Shown: one piece after another, positions 9,001 through 15,945 of the stretch
Layout of the letters: each line of letters starts with the position of its first letter
How positions within the stretch are numbered: the first letter of the stretch is position 1
Assembly: GCA_902802325.1 (NCBI GenBank)
Contig: CADCLV010000007.1
Coordinates: 1-58,751, forward strand
DNA length: 58,751 nt
Reading direction: 5' to 3'
Source: Oscillospiraceae bacterium
GTDB taxonomy: Bacteria > Bacillota > Clostridia > Saccharofermentanales > Saccharofermentanaceae
Translations under genes and position numbers: made by a program
The notes under the pieces: generated by a model
The model's database searches: none
The model's input: the letters and a program-made list of their open reading frames with translations, nothing else
Told to the model about the DNA's origin: nothing

Positions 9001-9683
9001 TGGGAAGAAAGATTAAAAAGCTTGATCTGATCGATCTCATCGTCGAAGAAAGAAACACGAACACCCATATCTTCGCCGCTGGGATAAAAGTCGAAGATAT
9101 CCCCTCTTCGGGAAAATTCACCGACTCCCTCGACTTCACGGGTGCGGACATATCCCATGGAAACCAGCGTCTGGGCCAGGTCCTCCGGCGCGATGCGTTT
9201 ACCGAGACGGAGAGTGACCTTCGTCTGCATAAAGGAATCCATAGGAAGCATCTTCGTCAGAAGCGCGCCGGCAGTCACCACCATGGCGCCGCATTCTCTC
9301 GTGGCATATTTCACCAGCGTACGGACACGTCCCTGCTCGATCTCACGGCTGGACGCCGAGACAGCGGACAAGTGCGTTTCCCGTCCACGAAGGATCACTG
9401 TTTCCTTTTCAAAAAACGCATCGAGGTAAGACTTGAACCGCCGGGCAGAAAGCTCGTCGGAAACCAGGATCACCGGAACCGGGATATTCTTATCGCCTTC
9501 CTTCTCGCGGCGCTGCTTTCTTTCGTAAGTCATGGCCGCAATAAGGTAGGCCTTCTGGGTCTCCGTCATACCCGTCAGGTTGATGTGTCCCATCTGGGAG
9601 TAAGAAGCATCCAGCAGTTCCTGAAAAGAAGGATCCCTGGATGCCTCAGCAAGAAGCTTGGAAACAGAGGGAAGGAAGATCAT
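6084..9683 (-). CDS. mfd: Transcription-repair coupling factor Mfd
   Basis: A 1199-residue ATP-dependent translocase that removes stalled RNA polymerase and recruits UvrA to the lesion. Seen in order: the UvrB-like N-terminal module, a CarD-like RNA-polymerase-interacting domain (GELVVDDENGVGRYDGL), a RecG-like translocase with Walker A GDVGFGKTE, the Mfd-type DEEQ box (LLVIDEEQRFG), TATPIPRTL, QLKGRVGRSDRQAYAY, and the C-terminal regulatory domain. Length is slightly above the usual 1150-1180 because of an acidic/lysine-rich tail (EKKEEADNKEKD). The ATG at 9683 is preceded by GGAGG and overlaps the pth stop in an ATGA, indicating translational coupling. All motor motifs look intact. Confidence 0.97.
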   Translation of the reverse strand: MIFLPSVSKLLAEASRDPSFQELLDASYSQMGHINLTGMTETQKAYLIAAMTYERKQRREKEGDKNIPVPVILVSDELSARRFKSYLDAFFEKETVILRGRETHLSAVSASSREIEQGRVRTLVKYATRECGAMVVTAGALLTKMLPMDSFMQTKVTLRLGKRIAPEDLAQTLVSMGYVRTREVEGVGEFSRRGDIFDFYPSGEDMGVRVSFFDDEIDQIKLFNLSSQRSEEQLKEYTVYPASELLVPGKKWESLADQMVMLGEQAAKKAAAIGADRNSIDSMTRMIGKESDGLRTGGAFAGWEKWISVLCPKTESILQFVRSLGDTLYVDELGQVRSRMDGVAADFEARFRNAFEKGMVPAICQEALSKIPDVFRELDKKQVIAMAVLPGTSNGLPGGVHVSIPGTACNSYRGHEEALADLIRERNAAGQSTYILSGSGQRADKLRTFLFERNSMPVLIPRPLPDGFIYPAISLMVIGTQDVFGVDRGIKKKKKGGMTIDLFSDLVPGELVVDDENGVGRYDGLVNLEIEGAKRDYLQITYANDDHLYIPMDRLDHIQKYVASDGRTPKLARLGSSEWGKSVARAQSSIKKLAFDLVELYAKRQALGGHAFQPDTVWQAQFEDDFPFQETEDQMRAITEIKKDMESKRSMDRLLCGDVGFGKTEVAFRAIFKCIAEGKQAILLAPTTVLVQQHYDNLKERLRGYPFRIALLSRFATPKEVKRAVNGINDGTVDVVVGTHRVLSKDIEPKNLGLLVIDEEQRFGVNHKEKLKNLRNTVDVLTLTATPIPRTLHMSLAGIRDISVLEEPPQDRRPVQTYVIEYDPQIIAEACLREIERHGQVFYLFNNTHLIAEKAEELSALLPGARIVYAHGQMSERELEHIIESFIHHEADVLVCTTIIESGVDMPNVNTIIVENSDRFGLSQLYQLKGRVGRSDRQAYAYITYEPEKVLKEDAEKRLAAIRDFTELGSGIKIAMKDLEVRGAGNLLGAEQHGQMDVIGYELYCRMLDEEIKKLSGTWTAPIEDTVVKMQEDAYISPSYIPDDGQRMDVYRRIQNVASIKERDDLEEELLDRFGDVPKEVSILSNVSIIRHLAGRLGFERAELEKDTAKLFYRPGVTNAAAALLLAGDDPRYKGYIMVYSLKVPFLQYTPPQKERSLLVQRVAELLDIMSAALDSSEKKEEADNKEKDTASSGNAPVN

Positions 9684-10249
9684 GCATGGCCTCCTCCGCG
9701 GTTCCTTCCGCCGGGGATCGGCTTTCCGGAGAGGATATCTTCGATGGCCGCCACACCTTCTTCAAAAGCATGGAGCATCGTATCCTGCTCTTCCTTCGGG
9801 ATCTGGGACAGCACAAAGTCAGCCAGATCCCAGTGCTCCGGAACCGGCCCGCAGCCGATCCGGACCCTCGGGAAATCCTGGGAATTCAGGCAGTAGATCA
9901 CCGACTTCATGCCGTTATGGGTACCGGCAGAGCCGGACGAACGGACACGGATAGTGCCCCTTTTAATATCGATATCATCGTAGACCACGATCAGGTGATC
10001 CAGCGGGATCTTATAAAACTGCATGACTTCCACGACGCTCTGGCCGGACAAATTCATGAATGTATGGGGACGAAGAAGCAGGCACTCCTCTCCGCAGATG
10101 GTGCCTTTGCCATATTCGCCTTTCCACTTCAGTTTATCGATCCGGATGTTATATTTCTGCGCCAGAACAGACAGCGTCATAAAGCCGCAGTTATGGAAAG
10201 TACAGTCATATTGTTTGCCGGGATTGCCCAGGCCGACGATCAACCACAT
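9680..10249 (-). CDS. pth: Peptidyl-tRNA hydrolase
   Basis: A 189-residue cytoplasmic enzyme that releases peptides from prematurely dropped peptidyl-tRNA. Family motifs are present: GLGNPGKQYDCTFHN at the N-terminus (with the catalytic His, here in FHNCG), TFMNLSGQSV, DDIDIKRGTIRVR and GSAGTHNGMKSV. Normal length with a glycine/arginine tail (GGRNRGGGHA). It starts 10 bp after glmU and overlaps mfd by 4 bp. The glmU-pth-mfd order resembles the common Firmicutes arrangement and helps confirm all three calls. Confidence 0.97.
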   Translation of the reverse strand: MWLIVGLGNPGKQYDCTFHNCGFMTLSVLAQKYNIRIDKLKWKGEYGKGTICGEECLLLRPHTFMNLSGQSVVEVMQFYKIPLDHLIVVYDDIDIKRGTIRVRSSGSAGTHNGMKSVIYCLNSQDFPRVRIGCGPVPEHWDLADFVLSQIPKEEQDTMLHAFEEGVAAIEDILSGKPIPGGRNRGGGHA

Positions 10250-10258
10250 AAGCGCATC

Positions 10259-11671
10259 TCACATACCGCTGGTGCGTTTTCTATCCGGCTGGATGACCGT
10301 AGAGGCACGGGAGCGGTTCTTCTTGGCAACCCAGTTCTCCTTGATCACCTGCTGGGAACGGGCAATGGCCAGACCCAGCTCCGGTACATCCTCCGTAATG
10401 GTGGAACCGGCAGCGATATAGGAGTTCTCCTTAAGGGTAACCGGAGAGATCAGGTTGCTGTTACCGCCGATAAATACATTGTCGCCGATGACGCACCAGG
10501 TCTTATCCATACCATCGTAGTTACAGGTAACTGTACCGCAGCCGAAGTTAACATTCTTTCCGACTTTGGCATCACCGACATAAGTCAGGTGACGGGCACG
10601 GGAATAATCCCCGATAGTCGCATTCTTCACTTCGACATAGGCACCGATGGTGACATTATCTTTCAGAACCGTATCCGGACGCAAATGAGAGAAAGGTCCG
10701 ATACGGCAGTTCTTACCGACTTCACAATCCGAAGCCACGGAATGGTCGATGGTGGATCCATCGCCTACGATCACGTTATCCAGACGGGAATTCTCACCGA
10801 TCTCACACTCGTCGCCGATCACGGTATTTCCGAGAAGGACCGTGCCCGGAAGGATAATGGTATCTTTTCCGATCTGGACCGTATCCGCGATCCAGGTGGT
10901 TTCGGTATCCACGATCTGGACACCCTGACGCATCAGTTTCTCACAGACACGCTTATTCAGCATCTTGCCGACAGCCTGAAGCTCTACACGGTCATTGACG
11001 CCGCGGGTCTCATCGAAATCCGCCACATAGGCGCCCACCTTGTGGCCGTCGCGGATCAGGATCTCAATGGTATCGGTCAGGTAATATTCCTTCTGGGCAT
11101 TCTTCGCATCGATCCGTCCCAGAGCGGAAAGCAGAAGCGGAGTCTTAAAGCAGTAGATCGAGGAATTGATCTCGCAGATCTTCTTCTCCTCTTCGGAGCA
11201 GTCACGGTCTTCTACGATCTTCGTTACACTGCCGTCGGTATTTCTCACGATACGGCCGTATCCGCGCGGATCCGGTGCAATACCCGTGATGATCACGGCA
11301 CCGTAATCTCCCTGCTCAAACATCTCCAGTGCTTTTGAAATCGTCTCGGAAGTAATCAGCGGCGCATCGCCCGGAAGAACGATGGTGCATCCGTTTCTTC
11401 CCTCCAGGAATGGCGCGGCCTGCATAACGGCGTGACCGGTACCAAGCTGATGCTCCTGGAAAACAAATGCCACATCCTCGCCCAGTACTTCTCTGACTTC
11501 TTCCTGACGGTGACCGACGATATATACCTGCTCGGTAGCGCCCACTCCCGAAAGAGCATCGGCGACCCAGCGGATAAGCGGCTTACCGGCGGCGAGCTGC
11601 ACGACCTTCGAATGATTCGAATGCATGCGCTTTCCTTCGCCGGCTGCCATTACTACTGCACAAAGTTCCAT
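10259..11671 (-). CDS. glmU: Bifunctional GlmU: GlcN-1-P acetyltransferase / GlcNAc-1-P uridylyltransferase
   Basis: A 470-residue enzyme making UDP-GlcNAc for peptidoglycan. The N-terminal pyrophosphorylase domain opens with VMAAGEGKRM and has GTGHAVMQA and the GDAPLI metal site; from about residue 250 the sequence turns into hexapeptide repeats of a left-handed beta-helix (TIILPGTVLLGNTVIGDECE, FGCGTVTCNYDG, IGGNSNLISPV). The conserved Pro in the family's LPKV stretch is replaced by Ser here (NHSKV). A 25-residue basic tail follows the helix. The ATG at 11671 has AAAGGAGAATAACC upstream. It is first in an operon with pth, mfd and the lipase-like gene, behind a structured leader of about 120 nt. 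Confidence 0.96.
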   Translation of the reverse strand: MELCAVVMAAGEGKRMHSNHSKVVQLAAGKPLIRWVADALSGVGATEQVYIVGHRQEEVREVLGEDVAFVFQEHQLGTGHAVMQAAPFLEGRNGCTIVLPGDAPLITSETISKALEMFEQGDYGAVIITGIAPDPRGYGRIVRNTDGSVTKIVEDRDCSEEEKKICEINSSIYCFKTPLLLSALGRIDAKNAQKEYYLTDTIEILIRDGHKVGAYVADFDETRGVNDRVELQAVGKMLNKRVCEKLMRQGVQIVDTETTWIADTVQIGKDTIILPGTVLLGNTVIGDECEIGENSRLDNVIVGDGSTIDHSVASDCEVGKNCRIGPFSHLRPDTVLKDNVTIGAYVEVKNATIGDYSRARHLTYVGDAKVGKNVNFGCGTVTCNYDGMDKTWCVIGDNVFIGGNSNLISPVTLKENSYIAAGSTITEDVPELGLAIARSQQVIKENWVAKKNRSRASTVIQPDRKRTSGM

Positions 11672-11715
11672 AGGTTATTCTCCTTTGCACACAAAAACCC
11701 CTTCGATCTTTCGTC

Positions 11716-11753
11716 CGTTCCGGTTTTCCCGAAACGAAAAGCTGCCGCTTTTC
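11716..11753 (-). other. Two abutting hairpins in the glmU 5' leader
   Basis: In the transcript, 11753-11747 pairs with 11742-11736 (GAAAAGC-GGCA-GCUUUUC, 7 bp), and 11736-11729 pairs with 11723-11716 (CGUUUCGG-GAAAA-CCGGAACG, 8 bp with one G-U). They share base 11736 and lie 45-82 nt before the start codon. No terminator U-run follows. The role is unknown. Confidence 0.5.
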
Positions 11754-11798
11754 CCAGGGACTTGATCTCGGGTGTGCGTTTCGTATTTCGTTGCCTCT

Positions 11799-11827
11799 AT
11801 TATATATGTTTTTCCGTGCACTTTCTA
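11799..11827 (-). promoter_or_regulatory. Sigma-A-type promoter of glmU-pth-mfd-lipase
   Basis: TAGAAA (11822-11827), 17-bp spacer, TATAAT (11799-11804) on the minus strand. Transcription would begin near 11792, giving a leader of about 120 nt before glmU. The remainder of 11672-11951 holds an oppositely oriented weak -10 (TATGAT) in front of the gene at 11952 and no other gene. Confidence 0.65.
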
Positions 11828-11951
11828 CTTTTTTCCGAAGAAGAGTCACGGAACAAAAACACATCTAAATGGATTTTTACTTTCGTATCTGATATGATAG
11901 ACAAAATAACTCTTTTTCTGTTTCTGCCGATGGCAGAGAAAGGATATCTAC

Positions 11952-12710
11952 ATGATTGCTTTGATTCTGGCTGCCGGATATGCGACCCGCCTCTATCCGC
12001 TTACGATCAATACACCGAAACCGCTTCTGCCTGTTGGCCCGAAGCCGATGATCGACTATATTACCGACGAGATCGACACCCTTCCGGATGTCAGTAAAAT
12101 TATTGTTGTCACCAACCACCGCTTTGCTTCCCAGTTTGAAGAATGGGCAGGAAAGCGTATGAGCGAAGGCCGTCTCATTCCTATCGAGATCGTGGACGAC
12201 GGTACCACCGACGACACCAACAAGCTGGGCGCCATCGGCGACATCCAGTTCGTCATCGACAAGTATGCCATCGACGAGGATTTCATGATCATCGCCGGCG
12301 ATAATCTTTTCACATATAAGCTTCGTGACATGTATGACTTCTTCATGGAAAAGAGAAGAGATACCTTGGTTGCGATCCGTGTGGAAGATGTAGAGCAGTT
12401 AAAGAAACTGGCCGTCGCCACATTGGACGAAGACAACAAGGTCCTGCACCTGGCCGAGAAGCCGGCGCTTCCGCGTTCGACTGTCGCCATTTACGCGACC
12501 TATTTCTACCTTCGTGAGACACTCCCGCTGTTCCGTCAGTATCTGGATGAGGGAAATACACCGGATGCCCCTGGTAACTTCCCGTCCTGGCTTTATACGA
12601 GAAAAGATGTCTACGCTTTCCGTGCCCCCGGCACCTGCGTGGATATCGGAACTCCGGAGAACTATAAAGAAGTCTGCGACAACTATAAGGAGATCTTGGG
12701 TCTGAAATGA
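11952..12710 (+). CDS. Sugar-phosphate nucleotidyltransferase (RmlA/GlmU-N fold)
   Basis: A 252-residue single-domain NTP transferase. Signature LILAAGYATRL with the Lys of TPKPLLPV, the catalytic GDN (IIAGDNLF) and a closing CVDIGTPENY are all seen, as in glucose- or mannose-1-phosphate nucleotidyltransferases. There is no hexapeptide-repeat domain. The specific sugar and nucleotide cannot be decided. The ATG at 11952 follows GAAAGGATATCTAC. It is divergent from glmU and sits 75 bp before the lipoprotein gene at 12786, with which it may be co-transcribed. A role in surface polysaccharide precursor supply is inferred. Confidence 0.88.
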   Translation: MIALILAAGYATRLYPLTINTPKPLLPVGPKPMIDYITDEIDTLPDVSKIIVVTNHRFASQFEEWAGKRMSEGRLIPIEIVDDGTTDDTNKLGAIGDIQFVIDKYAIDEDFMIIAGDNLFTYKLRDMYDFFMEKRRDTLVAIRVEDVEQLKKLAVATLDEDNKVLHLAEKPALPRSTVAIYATYFYLRETLPLFRQYLDEGNTPDAPGNFPSWLYTRKDVYAFRAPGTCVDIGTPENYKEVCDNYKEILGLK

Positions 12711-12785
12711 TCCTGAATTTATGATCCGTTTCCGTAAAGGCGAAGTCGCTGCAAGAAGATTATTCTGAAGATTCGAGGCACGAAT

Positions 12786-13538
12786 ATGAGAAACAGAGCG
12801 ATAAACTTGTTGTCCGGTGTGGTCGCTATCAGCCTGATGGCCGGAAGTTTCGCTGCTTGTGCGAAAAAGTCCGAAAAAGAAGACACCACAGAAAAAACCG
12901 AGATTACCTCCGCAGTAATCGAAGACACTTCCACGGAAACTTCGGAAAAGAAACCGGGAAGCACCATACTTCTCCCCGGCGCAACGACATCGGACCAAAA
13001 GGACACATCGACGTCCGAGTCGGAAGAAACCACACTCGAGCCGACTGACGAAACGACTCCGACACCCACACCGACACCGGAACCGAAAGAAACAACTCCG
13101 GAACCCGAGCCCGAAACATCGGCAACACCGACACCAGAGTCTGAGCCGGAATCCGAATTGGAATCGGAATCCGAGTCAGAGTCAGAGTCGGAATCCGAAT
13201 CGGAGCCGGAGAATGCAGATCATTATGCTATTATCAAATGCAGCGTCTGTGTAGACTGTAAAATCATTCACCGCTATCCGGACGAAGATCACCCCCATGG
13301 TGACGTCACTCTTGGTTTTCATAGATATGATGATTATGAGTACAAATGTAAGCTGAATGACGGTGCCGAGTATCATTCAGACAATGCAGATGATTACGAT
13401 TATAAGAGTGTCTTTTCAAGTCATAAAGAGGAATTCTTCGAGAGATGTCATGCGGATTATGACGACAAGACTTCATCGCCACTAGAAACTTACGACATTC
13501 ATTTGATCGAGCCTGAAATCGTTGAATTCTGTGATTAA
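12786..13538 (+). CDS. Lipoprotein with Thr-Pro and Ser-Glu linkers and a Cys-rich C-terminal domain
   Basis: A 250-residue protein of unknown function. It has a lipoprotein signal peptide (MRNRAINLL..., lipobox FAAC with the Cys at about residue 25), a long disordered linker of Thr/Ser/Glu followed by TPTPTPTP and a run of alternating Ser-Glu (about residues 85-140), then a C-terminal domain of about 105 residues. That domain contains KCSVCVDCK near its start and three more cysteines (KCK, RCH, FCD) plus several His, so it could bind metal or be disulfide-bonded. I do not recognise the domain. The ATG is preceded by GAGGCACGAAT. The gene ends 40 bp from the convergent dusB with no terminator seen between them. 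Confidence 0.8.
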   Translation: MRNRAINLLSGVVAISLMAGSFAACAKKSEKEDTTEKTEITSAVIEDTSTETSEKKPGSTILLPGATTSDQKDTSTSESEETTLEPTDETTPTPTPTPEPKETTPEPEPETSATPTPESEPESELESESESESESESESEPENADHYAIIKCSVCVDCKIIHRYPDEDHPHGDVTLGFHRYDDYEYKCKLNDGAEYHSDNADDYDYKSVFSSHKEEFFERCHADYDDKTSSPLETYDIHLIEPEIVEFCD

Positions 13539-13577
13539 AAAGTAAAAGTACGCCCTGAGGAAAAAGAGATACGTGCT

Positions 13578-14630
13578 CTATCTTCTCTCCTGATCTTCCC
13601 ACTCATGTAAGAGGGATTCCACCTCACCCACGGTTCCCGCGGTCATGAGGCGATTCTTGATGTCTGCGCCTCCCCGCTCGCCGCGAAGGTAGCAGGCGAT
13701 CTGGGCACGCATTTCTTTTACGGCAGTCTTTTCACCCAACTGATCGCAAAGCCCCTGAAGATGTCTTCGGATCACTTTCGTTTTTTCGCTTCGGGAAATG
13801 CACTGAACACTGTTACAAATCCCTTTATCCTGCTCCACTTCGCCTAAAAGCGCATTTCGGATCTCAGTAAAGATCCAGGGGTTTCCCTGGGCCGCTCTTC
13901 CGACCATAACTCCGTCTGCGCCGGTCTGTTCCAGCATGGCCCGGGCTGATTTTCCATCCTTTACATCGCCGTTCCCCCACAGAGGCACATTGGTATCGGA
14001 GATGGCTTCTTTCGTCTTTCGGATCACTTCCCAGTCTGCCTGTCCCCGATACATCATGGTCTGGGTCCGGGCATGAAGTGCCAGGCCGGACGCGCCGCTG
14101 TTCACACACATCTTCGCGAACTCCGGGGCCGTAATATGTCCTTCATCCCACCCGGAACGGAACTTCACCGTCACCGGCTTTCCGTAGGAAGAGGCCGCCT
14201 TTACTGAGGCACGGATGATCTCTTCTGCCGTCTTGGGATCCTTCATGAGCGCTGACCCGCAGCCGGTCTTGACCACTTTACTTACCGGGCATCCCATATT
14301 CAGATCGATAATATCCACCTCAGAAAGCCTGGGATCTTCACAGATCTTCCGGATCGCAAAATCAAAATCCTCGGGGTCGAATCCGAAAAGCTGGATCGCC
14401 GTTTTCCCTTCCCGGGCCGGATCGATCTGAAGATACCGCATGCTGATCTCCAGGGAATCCTTAAACCGGATCCCCCTGGCAGAAACCAATTCTGTTACGC
14501 CCAGCGCCGCTCCGTATTCATGGGAAATCGTACGGAACACAAGCGTACTGGTCCCGGCCATCGGCGCCAGCGCCGTGTTTTCCGGGATCGTAACCGAACC
14601 GATCTGGATTTTTCTCAACAGGTTTTTCAT
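13578..14630 (-). CDS. dusB: tRNA-dihydrouridine synthase
   Basis: FMN enzyme of about 350 residues that reduces uridines in tRNA D-loops. It shows the TIM-barrel start NTALAPMAG, NMGCPVSKVVKTGCG with the catalytic Cys, VKFRSGWDEG, LHARTQTMMYRG, GNGDVKD and MVGRAAQGNPWIF, all typical of the DusB group. I chose the ATG at 14630 (MKNLLRKIQIG) because it fits the family start; an in-frame ATG at 14648 is possible. Neither has a good ribosome binding site. It stands alone, convergent with the lipoprotein at 12786 and divergent from the PAP2 gene. Confidence 0.93.
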   Translation of the reverse strand: MKNLLRKIQIGSVTIPENTALAPMAGTSTLVFRTISHEYGAALGVTELVSARGIRFKDSLEISMRYLQIDPAREGKTAIQLFGFDPEDFDFAIRKICEDPRLSEVDIIDLNMGCPVSKVVKTGCGSALMKDPKTAEEIIRASVKAASSYGKPVTVKFRSGWDEGHITAPEFAKMCVNSGASGLALHARTQTMMYRGQADWEVIRKTKEAISDTNVPLWGNGDVKDGKSARAMLEQTGADGVMVGRAAQGNPWIFTEIRNALLGEVEQDKGICNSVQCISRSEKTKVIRRHLQGLCDQLGEKTAVKEMRAQIACYLRGERGGADIKNRLMTAGTVGEVESLLHEWEDQERR

Positions 14631-14687
14631 ACGCTGAAATGATACCATGAATTCACGGATATTTAACGATTTCTGTTAAAAAAAGCA

Positions 14688-14716
14688 TTGAAGAATGAAG
14701 GGAATGTGATTATCCT
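14688..14716 (+). promoter_or_regulatory. Promoter of the PAP2 phosphatase gene
   Basis: TTGAAG (14688-14693), 17-bp spacer, TATCCT (14711-14716). About 90 nt of leader follow. Just upstream is an inverted repeat TTTAAC-7-GTTAAA (14662-14680) between this promoter and the divergent dusB; it could be an operator. Confidence 0.6.
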
Positions 14717-14813
14717 ATAGGAAGAGAAATTGTCTTATGTGTATTGGGGTTAATGGGCAGGAGAATTCCTCTTCTTTCCCCGTTACGCAGTAAGAGAGAA
14801 AGGAGAGAAGAAT

Positions 14814-15353
14814 ATGCCGTCCCGTATGTCCGTACGTGAATTGAAGATCCTGGACTGGATCTACGATAATATGCGCTGCAAGGCTTTTGACAAGATCATG
14901 CCGTTTCTCTCCAAGACAGGAAATTTCGGCATCGTCTGGTTTGCCGCAGCCGCCACCTTCTACTTTGCCAATATCAATCAGGAAGCGGCCTTAGGCATTC
15001 TGATTGCCCTGGGCTGCAGTCTCCTGTTCGTGAATCTGATCCTCAAGAATGTGACCAAGCGGCCCCGTCCGTATGAAGCGCGTGGCGAGATCCGGGATAT
15101 CATCATCCGGGAACCGAAGGACTTCTCCTTCCCTTCCGGACACACATTCTCCTCTTTCGCCGCTGCCACCACTATCGCCCACTTCTCGCCGAAGATCGGT
15201 GTCGCCGCTCTCCTTTATGCCGCCGGCATCGCCTTCTCCCGGTTGTACCTTTACGTCCACTACATCTCAGACGTACTGACCAGCGCGATCCTGGGCGTCT
15301 CCACCGGACTTTTGGTGAGCTACCTGTTCACCCACGGATTTATCGTATTCTGA
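14814..15353 (+). CDS. PAP2-superfamily membrane phosphatase
   Basis: A 179-residue integral membrane phosphatase, probably acting on undecaprenyl pyrophosphate or a phosphatidyl lipid at the outer face of the membrane. The three-part acid-phosphatase signature is complete: KNVTKRPRP, PSGH and SRLYLYVHYISD, giving the conserved Lys/Arg, His and His-Asp pair. About five hydrophobic segments are visible. The ATG lies after AAAGGAGAGAAGAAT. It is a single gene with its own promoter. BcrC-like and PgpB-like members cannot be told apart here. Confidence 0.9.
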   Translation: MPSRMSVRELKILDWIYDNMRCKAFDKIMPFLSKTGNFGIVWFAAAATFYFANINQEAALGILIALGCSLLFVNLILKNVTKRPRPYEARGEIRDIIIREPKDFSFPSGHTFSSFAAATTIAHFSPKIGVAALLYAAGIAFSRLYLYVHYISDVLTSAILGVSTGLLVSYLFTHGFIVF

Positions 15354-15394
15354 TCCGATCCACATCAAGCCGATCAACATCAAAAGAGCTAAGT

Positions 15395-15437
15395 AAAAAA
15401 CCTCTTGACTGCATTCAATTTAGGCGTCAAGAGGTTT
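15395..15437 (-). terminator. Rho-independent terminator of the zinc uptake operon
   Basis: Minus-strand hairpin with a 12-bp arm (15426-15437 with 15398-15409; AAACCTCTTGAC / GTCAAGAGGTTT) and six U (15395-15400), about 30 bp after the zur stop codon. Confidence 0.88.
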
Positions 15438-15465
15438 ATTCAAAAAAGCATGGAATTCTTGTTTC

Positions 15466-15942
15466 TTAATGCTCATGTGTATGCGGTTCCAAAAGTTCCT
15501 CTTTCGGAAGTTTCTTCCGGCAGGATTTACAGTACCCGTAAACTTCCACCATATGCCCCACCACCATAAAATCTGAATCCACAGCATGAAGTGAAGATTC
15601 ATCGGCAAATGGACATCCGGAAAGTTCCGTCTTTTTTTTGCACTGAATACAGATGGCATAGTGATGGTGTCCGGTCCCGGAAAGACTATATAACGCTTCG
15701 TTACTGTCCGAGAGAATGGTCCTTGTCACCACATGGGCTTTTTCAAAAGCATCCAGCGCGCGGTAGATACTCGACAGCCATACCGCGCCGTCTTCTTCCT
15801 CTTTCCCGTTCCCGGTCTTCTTTCCACTCTGGGCCGCCTTCTGGGCGATCTGTCTGGCGGTCAGCGGGGTCTTGGCTTTTTCCAATATCTCAAAGACACG
15901 GACTCTGGATTTCGTTTTCCGGATCGAACTTGGAAAATCCAT
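15466..15942 (-). CDS. zur: Fur-family zinc-responsive repressor (Zur-like)
   Basis: A 158-residue Fur-family regulator. The N-terminal half holds the winged helix (RVFEILEKAKTPLTARQIAQ), interrupted by a charged insert (about residues 40-52, KKTGNGKEEED). The C-terminal half has His92-94 and both structural zinc pairs, Cys98-x2-Cys101 and Cys138-x2-Cys141, and ends in a His tail (PHTHEH). Assignment to Zur rather than Fur or PerR rests on its place as the last gene of a zinc transporter operon that has a matching palindrome in its promoter. The ATG is 3 bp after the permease stop and is preceded by AAGGGGGCG. It probably represses its own operon. Confidence 0.88.
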   Translation of the reverse strand: MDFPSSIRKTKSRVRVFEILEKAKTPLTARQIAQKAAQSGKKTGNGKEEEDGAVWLSSIYRALDAFEKAHVVTRTILSDSNEALYSLSGTGHHHYAICIQCKKKTELSGCPFADESSLHAVDSDFMVVGHMVEVYGYCKSCRKKLPKEELLEPHTHEH

Positions 15943-15945
15943 AGA

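Noticed and set aside
8013..9896. Long open frame (about 627 codons) antisense to mfd
   Set aside because: It lies on the opposite strand of a gene with intact motifs, has no ribosome binding site or recognisable domain, and its composition (His/Arg/Phe-rich) is typical of a shadow frame.
9641..11338. Open frame of about 565 codons antisense to pth and glmU
   Set aside because: Sense strand carries complete, well-spaced housekeeping genes; no binding site or motif supports the antisense frame.
13060..13205. Short tandem repeats that might be a minisatellite or CRISPR-like array
   Set aside because: Units are 6 bp, imperfect and in frame, encoding Thr-Pro and Ser-Glu pairs; no spacers are present.
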